From: Agrostemma githago
Taxonomy: Eukaryota > Streptophyta > Magnoliopsida > Caryophyllales > Caryophyllaceae
Direction: 5' to 3'
Assembly (NCBI GenBank): GCA_958450325.1
Contig: OY288250.1
Span: 54,264,898 to 54,328,897 of the forward strand
Length of the DNA: 64,000 bases
Shown here: piece after piece, positions 21,353 through 35,386 of the stretch
How the letters are laid out: each line of letters begins with the position of its first letter
How positions within the stretch are numbered: position 1 is the stretch's first letter
Notes under the pieces: generated by a model
Database searches by the model: none
What the model was told of the DNA's origin: nothing
Seen by the model: the letters and a program-made list of their open reading frames with translations, nothing else
Made by a program: the position numbers and the translations under genes

Positions 21353-24300
21353 GGACCCGCGACCTTATTCAAGATCACTAAACCCGCAAGAAACCGAACC
21401 CTAAGAGGGTATTGGTGAACGTTGTCGTGGATGTGATTCAAAGATAGGGCACTGAACCTTAAGAGTAGGGTACTGCATAAGACGGGACGGAAAAGGGTTT
21501 AGGGTTGGATTAGGGGGACCCGCTACGCGACTCCGCCTAATCCAACCCTAAACCCTTTTCCTTATTCAAGGTCACTAAACCCGCAAGAAACCGAACCCTA
21601 AGAGGGTATTGGTGAACCCTGTCGTGGATGTGATTCAAAGATGGGGCACTGAACCTTAAGAGTAGGGTACTGCATAAGACGAGACGGAAAAGGGTTTAGG
21701 GTTGGATTAGGCGCACCCGCTTCGCGGCTCCGCCTAATCCAACCCTAAACCCTTTTCCTTATTCAAGGTCACTAAACCCGCAAGAAACTGAACCCTAAGA
21801 GGGTATTGGTGAACCGTGTCGTGGATGTGATTCAAAGATGGGGCACTGAACCTTAAGAGTAGGGTACTGCATAAGACGAGACGGAAAAGGGTTTAGGGTT
21901 GGATTAGGCGCACCCGCTTCGCGGCTCCGCCTAATCCAACCCTAAACCCTTTTCCTTATTCAAGGTAACTAAACCCGCAACAAACTGAACCCTAAGAGGG
22001 TATTGGTGAACCCTGTCATGGATGTGATTCAAATATGGGGCACTGAACCTTAAGAGTAGGGTACTGCATAAGACGGGACGGAAAAGGATTTAGGGTTGGA
22101 TTAGGCGAACCCGCTACGCGGCTCCGCCTAATCCAACCCTAAACCCTTTTCCTTATTCAAGGTCACTAAACCCGCAAGAAACTGAACCCTAAGAGGGTAT
22201 TGGTGAACGCTGTCGTGGATGTGATTTAAAGATGGCGCACTGAACCTTAAGAGTAGGGTACTGCATAAGACGGGACGGAAAAGGGTTTAGGGTTGGATTA
22301 GGCGGAACCGCGACCTTATTCAAGATCACTAAACCCGCAAGAAACCGAACCCTAAGAGGGTATTGGTGAACGTTGTCGTGGATGTGATTCAAAGATAGGG
22401 CACTGAACCTTAAGAGTAGGGTACTGCATAAGACGGGACGGAAAAGGGTTTAGGGTTGGATTAGGGGGACCCGCTACGCGACTCCGCCTAATCCAACCCT
22501 AAACCCTTTTCCTTATTCAAGGTCACTAAACCCGCAAGAAACCGAACCCTAAGAGGGTATTGGTGAACCCTGTCGTGGATGTGATTCAAAGATGGGGCAC
22601 TGAACCTTAAGAGTAGGGTACTGCATAAGACGAGACGGAAAAGGGTTTAGGGTTGGATTAGGCGCACCCGCTTCGCGGCTCCGCCTAATCCAACCCTAAA
22701 CCCTTTTCCTTATTCAAGGTCACTAAACCCGCAAGAAACTGAACCCTAAGAGGGTACTAGTGAACCCTGTCGTGGATGTGATTCAAAGATGGGGCTTTGA
22801 ACCTAAAGAGTACGGTACTACATAAGACGGGACGGAAAAGGGTTTAGGGTTGGATTAGGCGTACCCGCTACGCGGCTCCGCCTAATCCAACCCTAAACCC
22901 TTTTCCTTATTCAAGGTCACTAAACCCGCAAGAAACTGAACCCTAAGAGCGTATTGGTGAACCCTGTCGTGGATGTGATTCAAAGATGGGGCACTGAACC
23001 TTAAGAGTAGGGTACTGCATAAGACGGGACGGAAAAGGGTTTAGGGTTGGATTAGGCGAACCCGCTACGCGGCTCCGCCTAATCCAACCCTAAACCCTTT
23101 TCCTTATTCAAGGTCACTAAACCCGCAAGAAACTGAACCCTAAGAGGGTATTGGTGAACGCTGTCGTGGATGTGATTTAAAGATGGCGCACTGAACCTTA
23201 AGAGTAGGGTACTGCATAAGACGGGACGGAAAAGGGTTTAGGGTTGGATTAGGCGGACCCGCGACCTTATTCAAGATCACTAAACCCGTAAGAAACCGAA
23301 CCCTAAGAGGGTATTGGTGAACCCTGTCGTGGATGTGATTCAAAGATGGGGCACTGAACCTTAAGAGTAGGGTACTGCATAAGACGAGACGGAAAAGGGT
23401 TTAGGGTTGGATTAGGCGCACCCGCTTCGCGGCTCCGCCTAATCCAACCCTAAACCCTTTTCCTTATTCAAGGTCACTAAACCCGCAAGAAACCGAACCC
23501 TAAGAGGGTATTGGTGAACCCTGTCGTGGATGTGATTCAAAGATGGGGCACTGAACCTTAAGAGTAGGGTACTGCATAAGACGAGACGGAAAAGGGTTTA
23601 GGGTTGGATTAGGCGCACCCGCTTCGCGGCTCCGCCTAATCCAACCCTAAACCCTTTTCCTTATTCAAGGTCACTAAACCCGCAAGAAACTGAACCCTAA
23701 GAGGGTATTGGTGAACCGTGTCGTGGATGTGATTCAAAGATGGGGCACTGAACCTTAAGAGTAGGGTACTGCATAAGACGAGACGGAAAAGGGTTTAGGG
23801 TTGGATTAGGCGCACCCGCTTCGCGGCTCCGCCTAATCCAACCCTAAACCCTTTTCCTTATTCAAGGTCACTAAACCCGCAACAAACTGAACCCTAAGAG
23901 GGTATTGGTGAACCCTGTCATGGATGTGATTCAAATATGGGGCACTGAACCTTAAGAGTAGGGTACTGCATAAGACGGGACGGAAAAGGATTTAGGGTTG
24001 GATTAGGCGAACCCGCTACGCGGCTCCGCCTAATCCAACCCTAAACCCTTTTCCTTATTCAAGGTCACTAAACCCGCAAGAAACTGAACCCTAAGAGGGT
24101 ATTGGTGAACGCTGTCGTGGATGTGATTTAAAGATGGCGCACTGAACCTTAAGAGTAGGGTACTGCATAAGACGGGACGGAAAAGGGTTTAGGGTTGGAT
24201 TAGGCGGAACCGCGACCTTATTCAAGATCACTAAACCCGCAAGAAACCGAACCCTAAGAGGGTATTGGTGAACGTTGTCGTGGATGTGATTCAAAGATAG

Positions 24301-27058
24301 GGCACTGAACCTTAAGAGTAGGGTACTGCATAAGACGGGACGGAAAAGGGTTTAGGGTTGGATTAGGGGGACCCGCTACGCGACTCCGCCTAATCCAACC
24401 CTAAACCCTTTTCCTTATTCAAGGTCACTAAACCCGCAAGAAACCGAACCCTAAGAGGGTATTGGTGAACCCTGTCGTGGATGTGATTCAAAGATGGGGC
24501 ACTGAACCTTAAGAGTAGGGTACTGCATAAGACGAGACGGAAAAGGGTTTAGGGTTGGATTAGGCGCACCCGCTTCGCGGCTCCGCCTAATCCAACCCTA
24601 AACCCTTTTCCTTATTCAAGGTCACTAAACCCGCAAGAAACTGAACCCTAAGAGGGTACTAGTGAACCCTGTCGTGGATGTGATTCAAAGATGGGGCTTT
24701 GAACCTAAAGAGTACGGTACTACATAAGACGGGACGGAAAAGGGTTTAGGGTTGGATTAGGCGTACCCGCTACGCGGCTCCGCCTAATCCAACCCTAAAC
24801 CCTTTTCCTTATTCAAGGTCACTAAACCCGCAAGAAACTGAACCCTAAGAGCGTATTGGTGAACCCTGTCGTGGATGTGATTCAAAGATGGGGCACTGAA
24901 CCTTAAGAGTAGGGTACTGCATAAGACGGGACGGAAAAGGGTTTAGGGTTGGATTAGGCGAACCCGCTACGCGGCTCCGCCTAATCCAACCCTAAACCCT
25001 TTTCCTTATTCAAGGTCACTAAACCCGCAAGAAACTGAACCCTAAGAGGGTATTGGTGAACGCTGTCGTGGATGTGATTTAAAGATGGCGCACTGAACCT
25101 TAAGAGTAGGGTACTGCATAAGACGGGACGGAAAAGGGTTTAGGGTTGGATTAGGCGGACCCGCGACCTTATTCAAGATCACTAAACCCGTAAGAAACCG
25201 AACCCTAAGAGGGTATTGGTGAACCCTGTCGTGGATGTGATTCAAAGATGGGGCACTGAACCTTAAGAGTAGGGTACTGCATAAGACGAGACGGAAAAGG
25301 GTTTAGGGTTGGATTAGGCGCACCCGCTTCGCGGCTCCGCCTAATCCAACCCTAAACCCTTTTCCTTATTCAAGGTCACTAAACCCGCAAGAAACTGAAC
25401 CCTAAGAGGGTACTAGTGAACCCTGTCGTGGATGTGATTCAAAGATGGAGCTTTGAACCTAAAGAGTACGGTACTACATAAGACGGGACGGAAAAGGGTT
25501 TAGGGTTGGATTAGGCGTACCCGCTACGCGGCTCCGCCTAATCCAACCCTAAACCCTTTTCCTTATTCAAGGTCACTAAACCCGCAAGAAACTGAACCCT
25601 AAGAGGGTATTGGTGAACCGTGTCGTGGATGTGATTCAAAGATGGGGCACTGAACCTTAAGAGTAGGGTACTGCATAAGACGAGACGGAAAAGGGTTTAG
25701 GGTTGGATTAGGCGCACCCGCTTCGCGGCTCCGCCTAATCCAACCCTAAACCCTTTTCCTTATTCAAGGTCACTAAACCCGCAACAAACTGAACCCTAAG
25801 AGGGTATTGGTGAACCCTGTCATGGATGTGATTCAAATATGGGGCACTGAACCTTAAGAGTAGGGTACTGCATAAGACGGGACGGAAAAGGATTTAGGGT
25901 TGGATTAGGCGAACCCGCTACGCGGCTCCGCCTAATCCAACCCTAAACCCTTTTCCTTATTCAAGGTCACTAAACCCGCAAGAAACTGAACCCTAAGAGG
26001 GTATTGGTGAACGCTGTCGTGGATGTGATTTAAAGATGGCGCACTGAACCTTAAGAGTAGGGTACTGCATAAGACGGGACGGAAAAGGGTTTAGGGTTGG
26101 ATTAGGCGGAACCGCGACCTTATTCAAGATCACTAAACCCGCAAGAAACCGAACCCTAAGAGGGTATTGGTGAACGTTGTCGTGGATGTGATTCAAAGAT
26201 AGGGCACTGAACCTTAAGAGTAGGGTACTGCATAAGACGGGACGGAAAAGGGTTTAGGGTTGGATTAGGGGGACCCGCTACGCGACTCCGCCTAATCCAA
26301 CCCTAAACCCTTTTCCTTATTCAAGGTCACTAAACCCGCAAGAAACCGAACCCTAAGAGGGTATTGGTGAACCCTGTCGTGGATGTGATTCAAAGATGGG
26401 GCACTGAATCTTAAGAGTAGGGTACTGCATAAGACGAGACGGAAAAGGGTTTAGGGTTGGATTAGGCGCACCCGCTTCGCGGCTCCGCCTAATCCAACCC
26501 TAAACCCTTTTCCTTATTCAAGGTCACTAAACCCGCAAGAAACTGAACCCTAAGAGGGTACTAGTGAACCCTGTCGTGGATGTGATTCAAAGATGGGGCT
26601 TTGAACCTAAAGAGTACGGTACTACATAAGACGGGACGGAAAAGGGTTTAGGGTTGGATTAGGCGTACCCGCTACGCGGCTCCGCCTAATCCAACCCTAA
26701 ACCCTTTTCCTTATTCAAGGTCACTAAACCCGCAAGAAACTGAACCCTAAGAGCGTATTGGTGAACCCTGTCGTGGATGTGATTCAAAGATGGGGCACTG
26801 AACCTTAAGAGTAGGGTACTGCATAAGACGGGACGGAAAAGGGTTTAGGGTTGGATTAGGCGAACCCGCTACGCGGCTCCGACTAATCCAACCCTAAACC
26901 CTTTTCCTTATTCAAGGTCACTAAACCCGCAAGAAACTGAACCCTAAGAGGGTATTGGTGAACGCTGTCGTGGATGTGATTTAAAGATGGCGCACTGAAC
27001 CTTAAGAGTAGGGTACTGCATAAGACGGGACGGAAAAGGGTTTAGGGTTGGATTAGGC
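21353..27058 (+). repeat. Six consecutive 951 bp units, alternating as 1902 bp HOR
   Basis: Short monomers fall at 21353, 22304, 23255, 24206, 25157 and 26108, exactly 951 bp apart. The units alternate. Those at 22304, 24206 and 26108 share ggcggaaccgcgacc. Those at 23255 and 25157 share cccgtaag together with a long-type gaaccctgtcg body. The caaatatgg marker recurs at 22029, 23931 and 25833, exactly 1902 bp apart. The real unit is therefore a ten-monomer HOR of eight long and two short, with internal mosaicism (the first long monomer after 23255 and 25157 differs). Confidence 0.9.
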
Positions 27059-27615
27059 GGACCCGCGACCTTATTCAAGATCACTAAACCCGTAAGAAAC
27101 CGAACCCTAAGAGGGTATTGGTGAACGTTGTCGTGGATGTGATTCAAAGATAGGGCACTGAACCTTAAGAGTAGGGTACTGCATAAGACGGGACGGAAAA
27201 GGGTTTAGGGTTGGATTAGGGGGACCCGCTACGCGACTCCGCCTAATCCAACCCTAAACCCTTTTCGTTATTCAAGGTCACTAAACCCGCAAGAAACTGA
27301 ACCCTAAAAGGGTATTGGTGAACCCTGTCGTGGATGTGATTCAAAGATGGGGCACTGAACCTTAAGAGTAGGGTACTGCATAAGACGAGACGGAAAAGGG
27401 TTTAGGGTTGGATTAGGCGCACCCGCTTCGCGGCTCCGCCTAATCCAACCCTAAACCCTTTTCCTTATTCAAGGTCACTAAACCCGCAACAAACTGAACC
27501 CTAAGAGGGTATTGGTGAACCCTGTCATGGATGTGATTCAAATATGGGGCACTGAACCTTAAGAGTAGGGTTCTGCAGAAGACGGGACGGAAAAGGGTTT
27601 AGGGTTGGATTAGTT

Positions 27616-27778
27616 GGACCCGCGACCTTATTCAAGGTCACTAAACCCGCAAGAAACTGAACCCTAAGAGGGTATTGGTGAACCCTGTCGTGGATGTGAT
27701 TCAAAGATGGGGCACTGAACCTTAAGAGTAGGGTACTGCATAAGACGGGACGGAAAAGGATTTAGGGTTGGATTAGGC
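27616..27778 (+). repeat. Atypical short monomer with long-type body
   Basis: It has the same 34 bp net deletion as other short monomers, but its body variants are long-type: attcaaggtcac, aaactgaac, gaaccctgtcg and agatgggg. The preceding base pair differs too (tagttggaccc instead of taggcggaccc). It is the reciprocal type to the chimera at 7185. The copies at 40373 and 42703 are intermediate, with a short-type start and aaactgaac. Confidence 0.85.
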
Positions 27779-28532
27779 GAACCCGCTACGCGGCTCCGCC
27801 TAATCCAACCCTAAACCCTTTTCCTTATTCAAGGTCACTAAACCCGCAACAAACTGAACCCTAAGAGGGTATTGGTGAACGCTGTCGTGGATGTGATTTA
27901 AAGATGGCGCACTGAACCTTAAGAGTAGGGTACTGCATAAGACGGGACGGAAAAGGGTTTAGGGTTGGATTAGGCGGACCCGCGACCTTATTCAAGATCA
28001 CTAAACCCGTAAGAAACCGAACCCTAAGAGGGTATTGGTGAACGTTGTCGTGGATGTGATTCAAAGATAGGGCACTGAACCTTAAGAGTAGGGTACTGCA
28101 TAAGACGGGACGGAAAAGGGTTTAGGGTTGGATTAGGGGGACCCGCTACGCGACTCCGCCTAATCCAACCCTAAACCCTTTTCGTTATTCAAGGTCACTA
28201 AACCCGCAAGAAACTGAACCCTAAGAGGGTATTGGTGAACCCTGTCGTGGATGTGATTCAAAGATGGGGCACTGAACCATAAGAGTAGGGTACTGCATAA
28301 GACGGGACGGAAAAGGGTTTAGGGTTGGATTAGGGGGACCCGCTACGCGACTCCGCCTAATCCAACCCTAAACCCTTTTCGTTATTCAAGGTCACTAAAC
28401 CCGCAAGAAACTGAACCCTAAGAGGGTATTGGTGAACCCTGTCGTGGATGTGATTCAAAGATGGGGCACTGAACCTTAAGAGTAGGGTACTGCATAAGAC
28501 GGGACGGAAAAGGGTTTAGGGTTGGATTAGGC

Positions 28533-31500
28533 GGACCCGCGACCTTATTCAAGATCACTAAACCCGTAAGAAACCGAACCCTAAGAGGGTATTGGTGAAC
28601 GTTGTCGTGGATGTGATTCAAAGATAGGGCACTGAACCTTAAGAGTAGGGTACTGTATAAGACGGGACGGAAAAGGGTTTAGGGTTGGATTAGGGGGACC
28701 CGCTACGCGACTCCGCCTAATCCAACCCTAAACCCTTTTCGTTATTCAAGGTCACTAAACCCGCAAGAAACTGAACCCTAAAAGGGTATTGGTGAACCCT
28801 GTCGTGGATGTGATTCAAAGATGGGGCACTGAACCTTAAGAGTAGGGTACTGCATAAGACGAGACGGAAAAGGGTTTAGGGTTGGATTAGGCGCACCCGC
28901 TTCGCGGCTCCGCCTAATCCAACCCTAAACCCTTTTCCTTATTCAAGGTCACTAAACCCGCAACAAACTGAACCCTAAGAGGGTATTGGTGAACCCTGTC
29001 ATGGATGTGATTCAAATATGGGGCACTGAACCTTAAGAGTAGGGTACTGCATAAGACGGGACGGAAAAGGATTTAGGGTTGGATTAGGCGAACCCGCTAC
29101 GCGGCTCCGCCTAATCCAACCCTAAACCCTTTTCCTTATTCAAGGTCACTAAACCCGCAACAAACTGAACCCTAAGAGGGTATTGGTGAACGCTGTCGTG
29201 GATGTTATTTAAAGATGGCGCACTGAACCTTAAGAGTAGGGTACTGCATAAGACGAGACGGAAAAGGGTTTAGGGTTGGATTAGGCGCACCCGCTTCGCG
29301 GCTCCGCCTAATCCAACCCTAAACCCTTTTCCTTATTCAAGGTCACTAAACCCGCAACAAACTGAACCCTAAGAGGGTATTGGTGAACCCTGTCATGGAT
29401 GTGATTCAAATATGGGGCACTGAACCTTAAGAGTAGGGTACTGCATAAGACGGGACGGAAAAGGATTTAGGGTTGGATTAGGCGAACCCGCTACGCGGCT
29501 CCGCCTAATCCAACCCTAAACCCTTTTCCTTATTCAAGGTCACTAAACCCGCAACAAACTGAACCCTAAGAGGGTATTGGTGAACGCTGTCGTGGATGTG
29601 ATTTAAAGATGGCGCACTGAACCTTAAGAGTAGGGTACTGCATAAGACGGGACGGAAAAGGGTTTAGGGTTGGATTAGGCGGACCCGCGACCTTATTCAA
29701 GATCACTAAACCCGTAAGAAACCGAACCCTAAGAGGGTATTGGTGAACGTTGTCGTGGATGTGATTCAAAGATAGGGCACTGAACCTTAAGAGTAGGGTA
29801 CTGCATAAGACGGGACGGAAAAGGGTTTAGGGTTGGATTAGGGGGACCCGCTACGCGACTCCGCCTAATCCAACCCTAAACCCTTTTCGTTATTCAAGGT
29901 CACTAAACCCGCAAGAAACTGAACCCTAAGAGGGTATTGGTGAACCCTGTCGTGGATGTGATTCAAAGATGGGGCACTGAACCTTAAGAGTAGGGTACTG
30001 CATAAGACGGGACGGAAAAGGGTTTAGGGTTGGATTAGGGGGACCCGCTACGCGACTCCGCCTAATCCAACCCTAAACCCTTTTCGTTATTCAAGGTCAC
30101 TAAACCCGCAAGAAACTGAACCCTAAAAGGGTATTGGTGAACCCTGTCGTGGATGTGATTCAAAGATGGGGCACTGAACCTTAAGAGTAGGGTACTGCAT
30201 AAGACGAGACGGAAAAGGGTTTAGGGTTGGATTAGGCGCACCCGCTTCGCGGCTCCGCCTAATCCAACCCTAAACCCTTTTCCTTATTCAAGGTCACTAA
30301 ACCCGCAACAAACTGAACCCTAAGAGGGTATTGGTGAACCCTGTCATGGATGTGATTCAAATATGGGGCACTGAACCTTAAGAGTAGGGTACTGCATAAG
30401 ACGGGACGGAAAAGGATTTAGGGTTGGATTAGGCGAACCCGCTACGCGGCTCCGCCTAATCCAACCCTAAACCCTTTTCCTTATTCAAGGTCACTAAACC
30501 CGCAACAAACTGAACCCTAAGAGGGTATTGGTGAACGCTGTCGTGGATGTGATTTAAAGATGGCGCACTGAACCTTAAGAGTAGGGTACTGCATAAGACG
30601 GGACGGAAAAGGGTTTAGGGTTGGATTAGGCGGACCCGCGACCTTATTCAAGATCACTAAACCCGTAAGAAACCGAACCCTAAGAGGGTATTGGTGAACG
30701 TTGTCGTGGATGTGATTCAAAGATAGGGCACTGAACCTTAAGAGTAGGGTACTGCATAAGACGGGACGGAAAAGGGTTTAGGGTTGGATTAGGGGGACCC
30801 GCTACGCGACTCCGCCTAATCCAACCCTAAACCCTTTTCGTTATTCAAGGTCACTAAACCCGCAAGAAACTGAACCCTAAGAGGGTATTGGTGAACCCTG
30901 TCGTGGATGTGATTCAAAGATGGGGCACTGAACCTTAAGAGTAGGGTACTGCATAAGACGGGACGGAAAAGGGTTTAGGGTTGGATTAGGGGGACCCGCT
31001 ACGCGACTCCGCCTAATCCAACCCTAAACCCTTTTCCTTATTCAAGGTCACTAAACCCGCAAGAAACCGAACCCTAAGAAGGTATTGGTGAACCCTGTCG
31101 TGGATGTGATTCAAAGATGGGGCACTGAACCTTAAGAGTAGGGTACTGCATAAGACGAGACGGAAAAGGGTTTAGGGTTGGATTAGGCGCACCCGCTTCG
31201 CAGCTCCGCCTAATCCAACCCTAAACCCTTTTCCTTATTCAAGGTCACTAAACCCGCAAGAAACTGAACCCTAAGAGGGTACTAGTGAACCCTGTCGTGG
31301 ATGTGATTCAAAGATGGGGCTTTGAACCTAAAGAGTACGGTACTACATAAGACGGGACGGAAAAGGGTTTAGGGTTGGATTAGGCGTACCCGCTACGCGG
31401 CTCCGCCTAATCCAACCCTAAACCCTTTTCCTTATTCAAGGTCACTAAACCCGCAAGAAACTGAACCCTAAGAGCGTATTGGTGAACCCTGTCGTGGATG

Positions 31501-34075
31501 TGATTCAAAGATGGGGCACTGAACCTTAAGAGTAGGGTACTGCATAAGACGGGACGGAAAAGGGTTTAGGGTTGGATTAGGCGAACCCGCTACGCGGCTC
31601 CGCCTAATCCAACCCTAAACCCTTTTCCTTATTCAAGGTCACTAAACCCGCAAGAAACTGAACCCTAAGAGGGTATTGGTGAACGCTGTCGTGGATGTGA
31701 TTTAAAGATGGCGCACTGAACCTTAAGAGTAGGGTACTGCATAAGACGGGACGGAAAAGGGTTTAGGGTTGGATTAGGCGGACCCGCGACCTTATTCAAG
31801 ATCACTAAACCCGTAAGAAACCGAACCCTAAGAGGGTATTGGTGAACGTTGTCGTGGATGTGATTCAAAGATAGGGCACTGAACCTTAAGAGTAGGGTAC
31901 TGCATAAGACGGGACGGAAAAGGGTTTAGGGTTGGATTAGGGGGACCCGCAACGCGACTCCGCCTAATCCAACCCTAAACCCTTTTCGTTATTCAAGGTC
32001 ACTAAACCCGCAAGAAACTGAACCCTAAAAGGGTATTGGTGAACCCTGTCGTGGATGTGATTCAAAGATGGGGCACTGAACCTTAAGAGTATGGTACTGC
32101 ATAAGACGAGACGGAAAAGGGTTTAGGGTTGGATTAGGCGCACCCGCTTCGCGGCTCCGCCTAATCCAACCCTAAACCCTTTTCCTTATTCAAGGTCACT
32201 AAACCCGCAACAAACTGAACCCTAAGAGGGTATTGGTGAACCCTGTCATGGATGTGATTCAAATATGGGGCACTGAACCTTAAGAGTAGGGTACTGCATA
32301 AGACGGGACGGAAAAGGATTTAGGGTTGGATTAGGCGAACCCGCTACGCGGCTCCGCCTAATCCAACCCTAAACCCTTTTCCTTATTCAAGGTCACTAAA
32401 CCCGCAACAAACTGAACCCTAAGAGGGTATTGGTGAACGCTGTCGTGGATGTGATTTAAAGATGGCGCACTGAACCTTAAGAGTAGGGTACTGCATAAGA
32501 CGAGACGGAAAAGGGTTTAGGGTTGGATTAGGCGCACCCGCTTCGCGGCTCCGCCTAATCCAACCCTAAACCCTTTTCCTTATTCAAGGTCACTAAACCC
32601 GCAACAAACTGAACCCTAAGAGGGTATTGGTGAACCCTGTCATGGATGTGATTCAAATATGGGGCACTGAACCTTAAGAGTAGGGTACTGCATAAGACGG
32701 GACGGAAAAGGATTTAGGGTTGGATTAGGCGAACCCGCTACGCGGCTCCGCCTAATCCAACCCTAAACCCTTTTCCTTATTCAAGGTCACTAAACCCGCA
32801 ACAAACTGAACCCTAAGAGGGTATTGGTGAACGCTGTCGTGGATGTGATTTAAAGATGGCGCACTGAACCTTAAGAGTAGGGTACTGCATAAGACGGGAC
32901 GGAAAAGGGTTTAGGGTTGGATTAGGCGGACCCGCGACCTTATTCAAGATCACTAAACCCGTAAGAAACCGAACCCTAAGAGGGTATTGGTGAACGTTGT
33001 CGTGGATGTGATTCAAAGATAGGGCACTGAACCTTAAGAGTAGGGTACTGCATAAGACGGGACGAAAAAGGGTTTAGGGTTGGATTAGGGGGACCCGCTA
33101 CGCGACTCCGCCTAATCCAACCCTAAACCCTTTTCGTTATTCAAGGTCACTAAACCCGCAAGAAACTGAACCCTAAGAGGGTATTGGTGAACCCTGTCGT
33201 GGATGTGATTCAAAGATGGGGCACTGAACCTTAAGAGTAGGGTACTGCATAAGACGGGACGGAAAAGGGTTTAGGGTTGGATTAGGGGGACCCGCTACGC
33301 GACTCCGCCTAATCCAACCCTAAACCCTTTTCCTTATTCAAGGTCACTAAACCCGCAAGAAACCGAACCCTAAGAGGGTATTGGTGAACCCTGTCGTGGA
33401 TGTGATTCAAAGATGGGGCACTGAACCTTAAGAGTAGGGTACTGCATAAGACGAGACGGAAAAGGGTTTAGGGTTGGATTAGGCGCACCCGCTTCGCGGC
33501 TCCGCCTAATCCAACCCTAAACCCTTTTCCTTATTCAAGGTCACTAAACCCGCAAGAAACTGAACCCTAAGAGGGTACTAGTGAACCCTGTCGTGGATGT
33601 GATTCAAAGATGGGGCTTTGAACCTAAAGAGTACGGTACTACATAAGACGGGACGGAAAAGGGTTTAGGGTTGGATTAGGCGTACCCGCTACGCGGCTCC
33701 GCCTAATCCAACCCTAAACCCTTTTCCTTATTCAAGGTCACTAAACCCGCAAGAAACTGAACCCTAAGAGCGTATTGGTGAACCCTGTCGTGGATGTGAT
33801 TCAAAGATGGGGCACTGAACCTTAAGAGTAGGGTACTGCATAAGACGGGACGGAAAAGGGTTTAGGGTTGGATTAGGCGAACCCGCTACGCGGCTCCGCC
33901 TAATCCAACCCTAAACCCTTTTCCTTATTCAAGGTCACTAAACCCGCAAGAAACTGAACCCTAAGAGGGTATTGGTGAACGCTGTCGTGGATGTGATTTA
34001 AAGATGGCGCACTGAACCTTAAGAGTAGGGTACTGCATAAGACGGGACGGAAAAGGGTTTAGGGTTGGATTAGGC
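28533..34075 (+). repeat. Run dominated by 1148 bp units
   Basis: Intervals between short monomers are 1148 (28533), 951 (29681), 1148 (30632), 1148 (31780) and 1148 (32928). The units are not all the same. Those starting at 28533 and 31780 are dominated by the cttttcgttattc and caaatatgg classes. Those starting at 30632 and 32928 include the gggtactagtgaac class. So two 1148 bp types are interleaved, with the caaatatgg type at 28533 and 31780. Confidence 0.75.
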
Positions 34076-35386
34076 GGACCCGCGACCTTATTCAAGATCA
34101 CTAAACCCGTAAGAAACCGAACCCTAAGAGGGTATTGGTGAACGTTGTCGTGGATGTGATTCAAAGATAGGGCACTGAACCTTAAGAGTAGGGTACTGCA
34201 TAAGACGGGACGGAAAAGGGTTTAGGGTTGGATTAGGGGGACCCGCTACGCGACTCCGCCTAATCCAACCCTAAACCCTTTTCGTTATTCAAGGTCACTA
34301 AACCCGCAAGAAACTGAACCCTAAAAGGGTATTGGTGAATCCTGTCGTGGATGTGATTCAAAGATGGGGCACTGAACCTTAAGAGTAGGGTACTGCATAA
34401 GACGAGACGGAAAAGGGTTTAGGGTTGGATTAGGCGCACCCGCTTCGCGGCTCCGCCTAATCCAACCCTAAACCCTTTTCCTTATTCAAGGTCACTAAAC
34501 CCGCAACAAACTGAACCCTAAGAGGGTATTGGTGAACCCTGTCATGGATGTGATTCAAATATGGGGCACTGGACCTTAAGAGTAGGGTACTGCATAAGAC
34601 GGGACGGAAAAGGATTTAGGGTTGGATTAGGCGAACCCGCTACGCGGCTCTGCCTAATCCAACCCTAAACCCTTTTCCTTATTCAAGGTCACTAAACCCG
34701 CAACAAACTGAACCCTAAGAGGGTATTGGTGAACGCTGTCGTGGATGTGATTTAAAGATGGCGCACTGAACCTTAAGAGTAGGGTACTGCATAAGACGGG
34801 ACGGAAAAGGGTTTAGGGTTGGATTAGGCAGACCCGCGACCTTATTCAAGATCACTAAACCCGTAAGAAACCGAACCCTAAGAGGGTATTGGTGAACGTT
34901 GTCGTGGATGTGATTCAAAGATAGGGCACTGAACCTTAAGAGTAGGGTACTGCATAAGACGGGACGGAAAAGGGTTTAGGGTTGGATTAGGGGGACCCGC
35001 TACGCGACTCCGCCTAATCCAACCCTAAACCCTTTTCGTTATTCAAGGTCACTAAACCCGCAAGAAACTGAACCCTAAGAGGGTATTGGTGAACCCTGTC
35101 GTGGATGTGATTCAAAGATGGGGCACTGAACCTTAAGAGTAGGGTACTGCATAAGACGAGACGGAAAAGGGTTTAGGGTTGGATTAGGCGCACCCGCTTC
35201 GCGGCTCCGCCTAATCCAACCCTAAACCCTTTTCCTTATTCAAGGTCACTAAACCCGCAACAAACTGAACCCTAAGAGGGTATTGGTGAACCCTGTCGTG
35301 GATGTGATTCAAAGATGGGGCACTGAACCTTAAGAGTAGGGTACTGCATAAGACGGGACGGAAAAGGTTTTAGGGTTGGATTAGGC

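Larger units (their letters stand above)
20205..35386 (+). repeat. Highly homogenised block of 951 and 1148 bp HORs
   Basis: Seventeen short-to-short intervals here are all 360, 557, 754, 951 or 1148 bp, meaning one short plus one to five long monomers with no net indels. Recurrent long classes are gatttaaagatggcgc, catggatgtgattcaaatatgg with aaaaggatttag, gggtactagtgaac with ggctttgaacc, and the gggggaccc/cgcgactcc class that nearly always follows a short monomer. Short monomers often carry cccgtaag. The block looks recently amplified. Confidence 0.88.
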
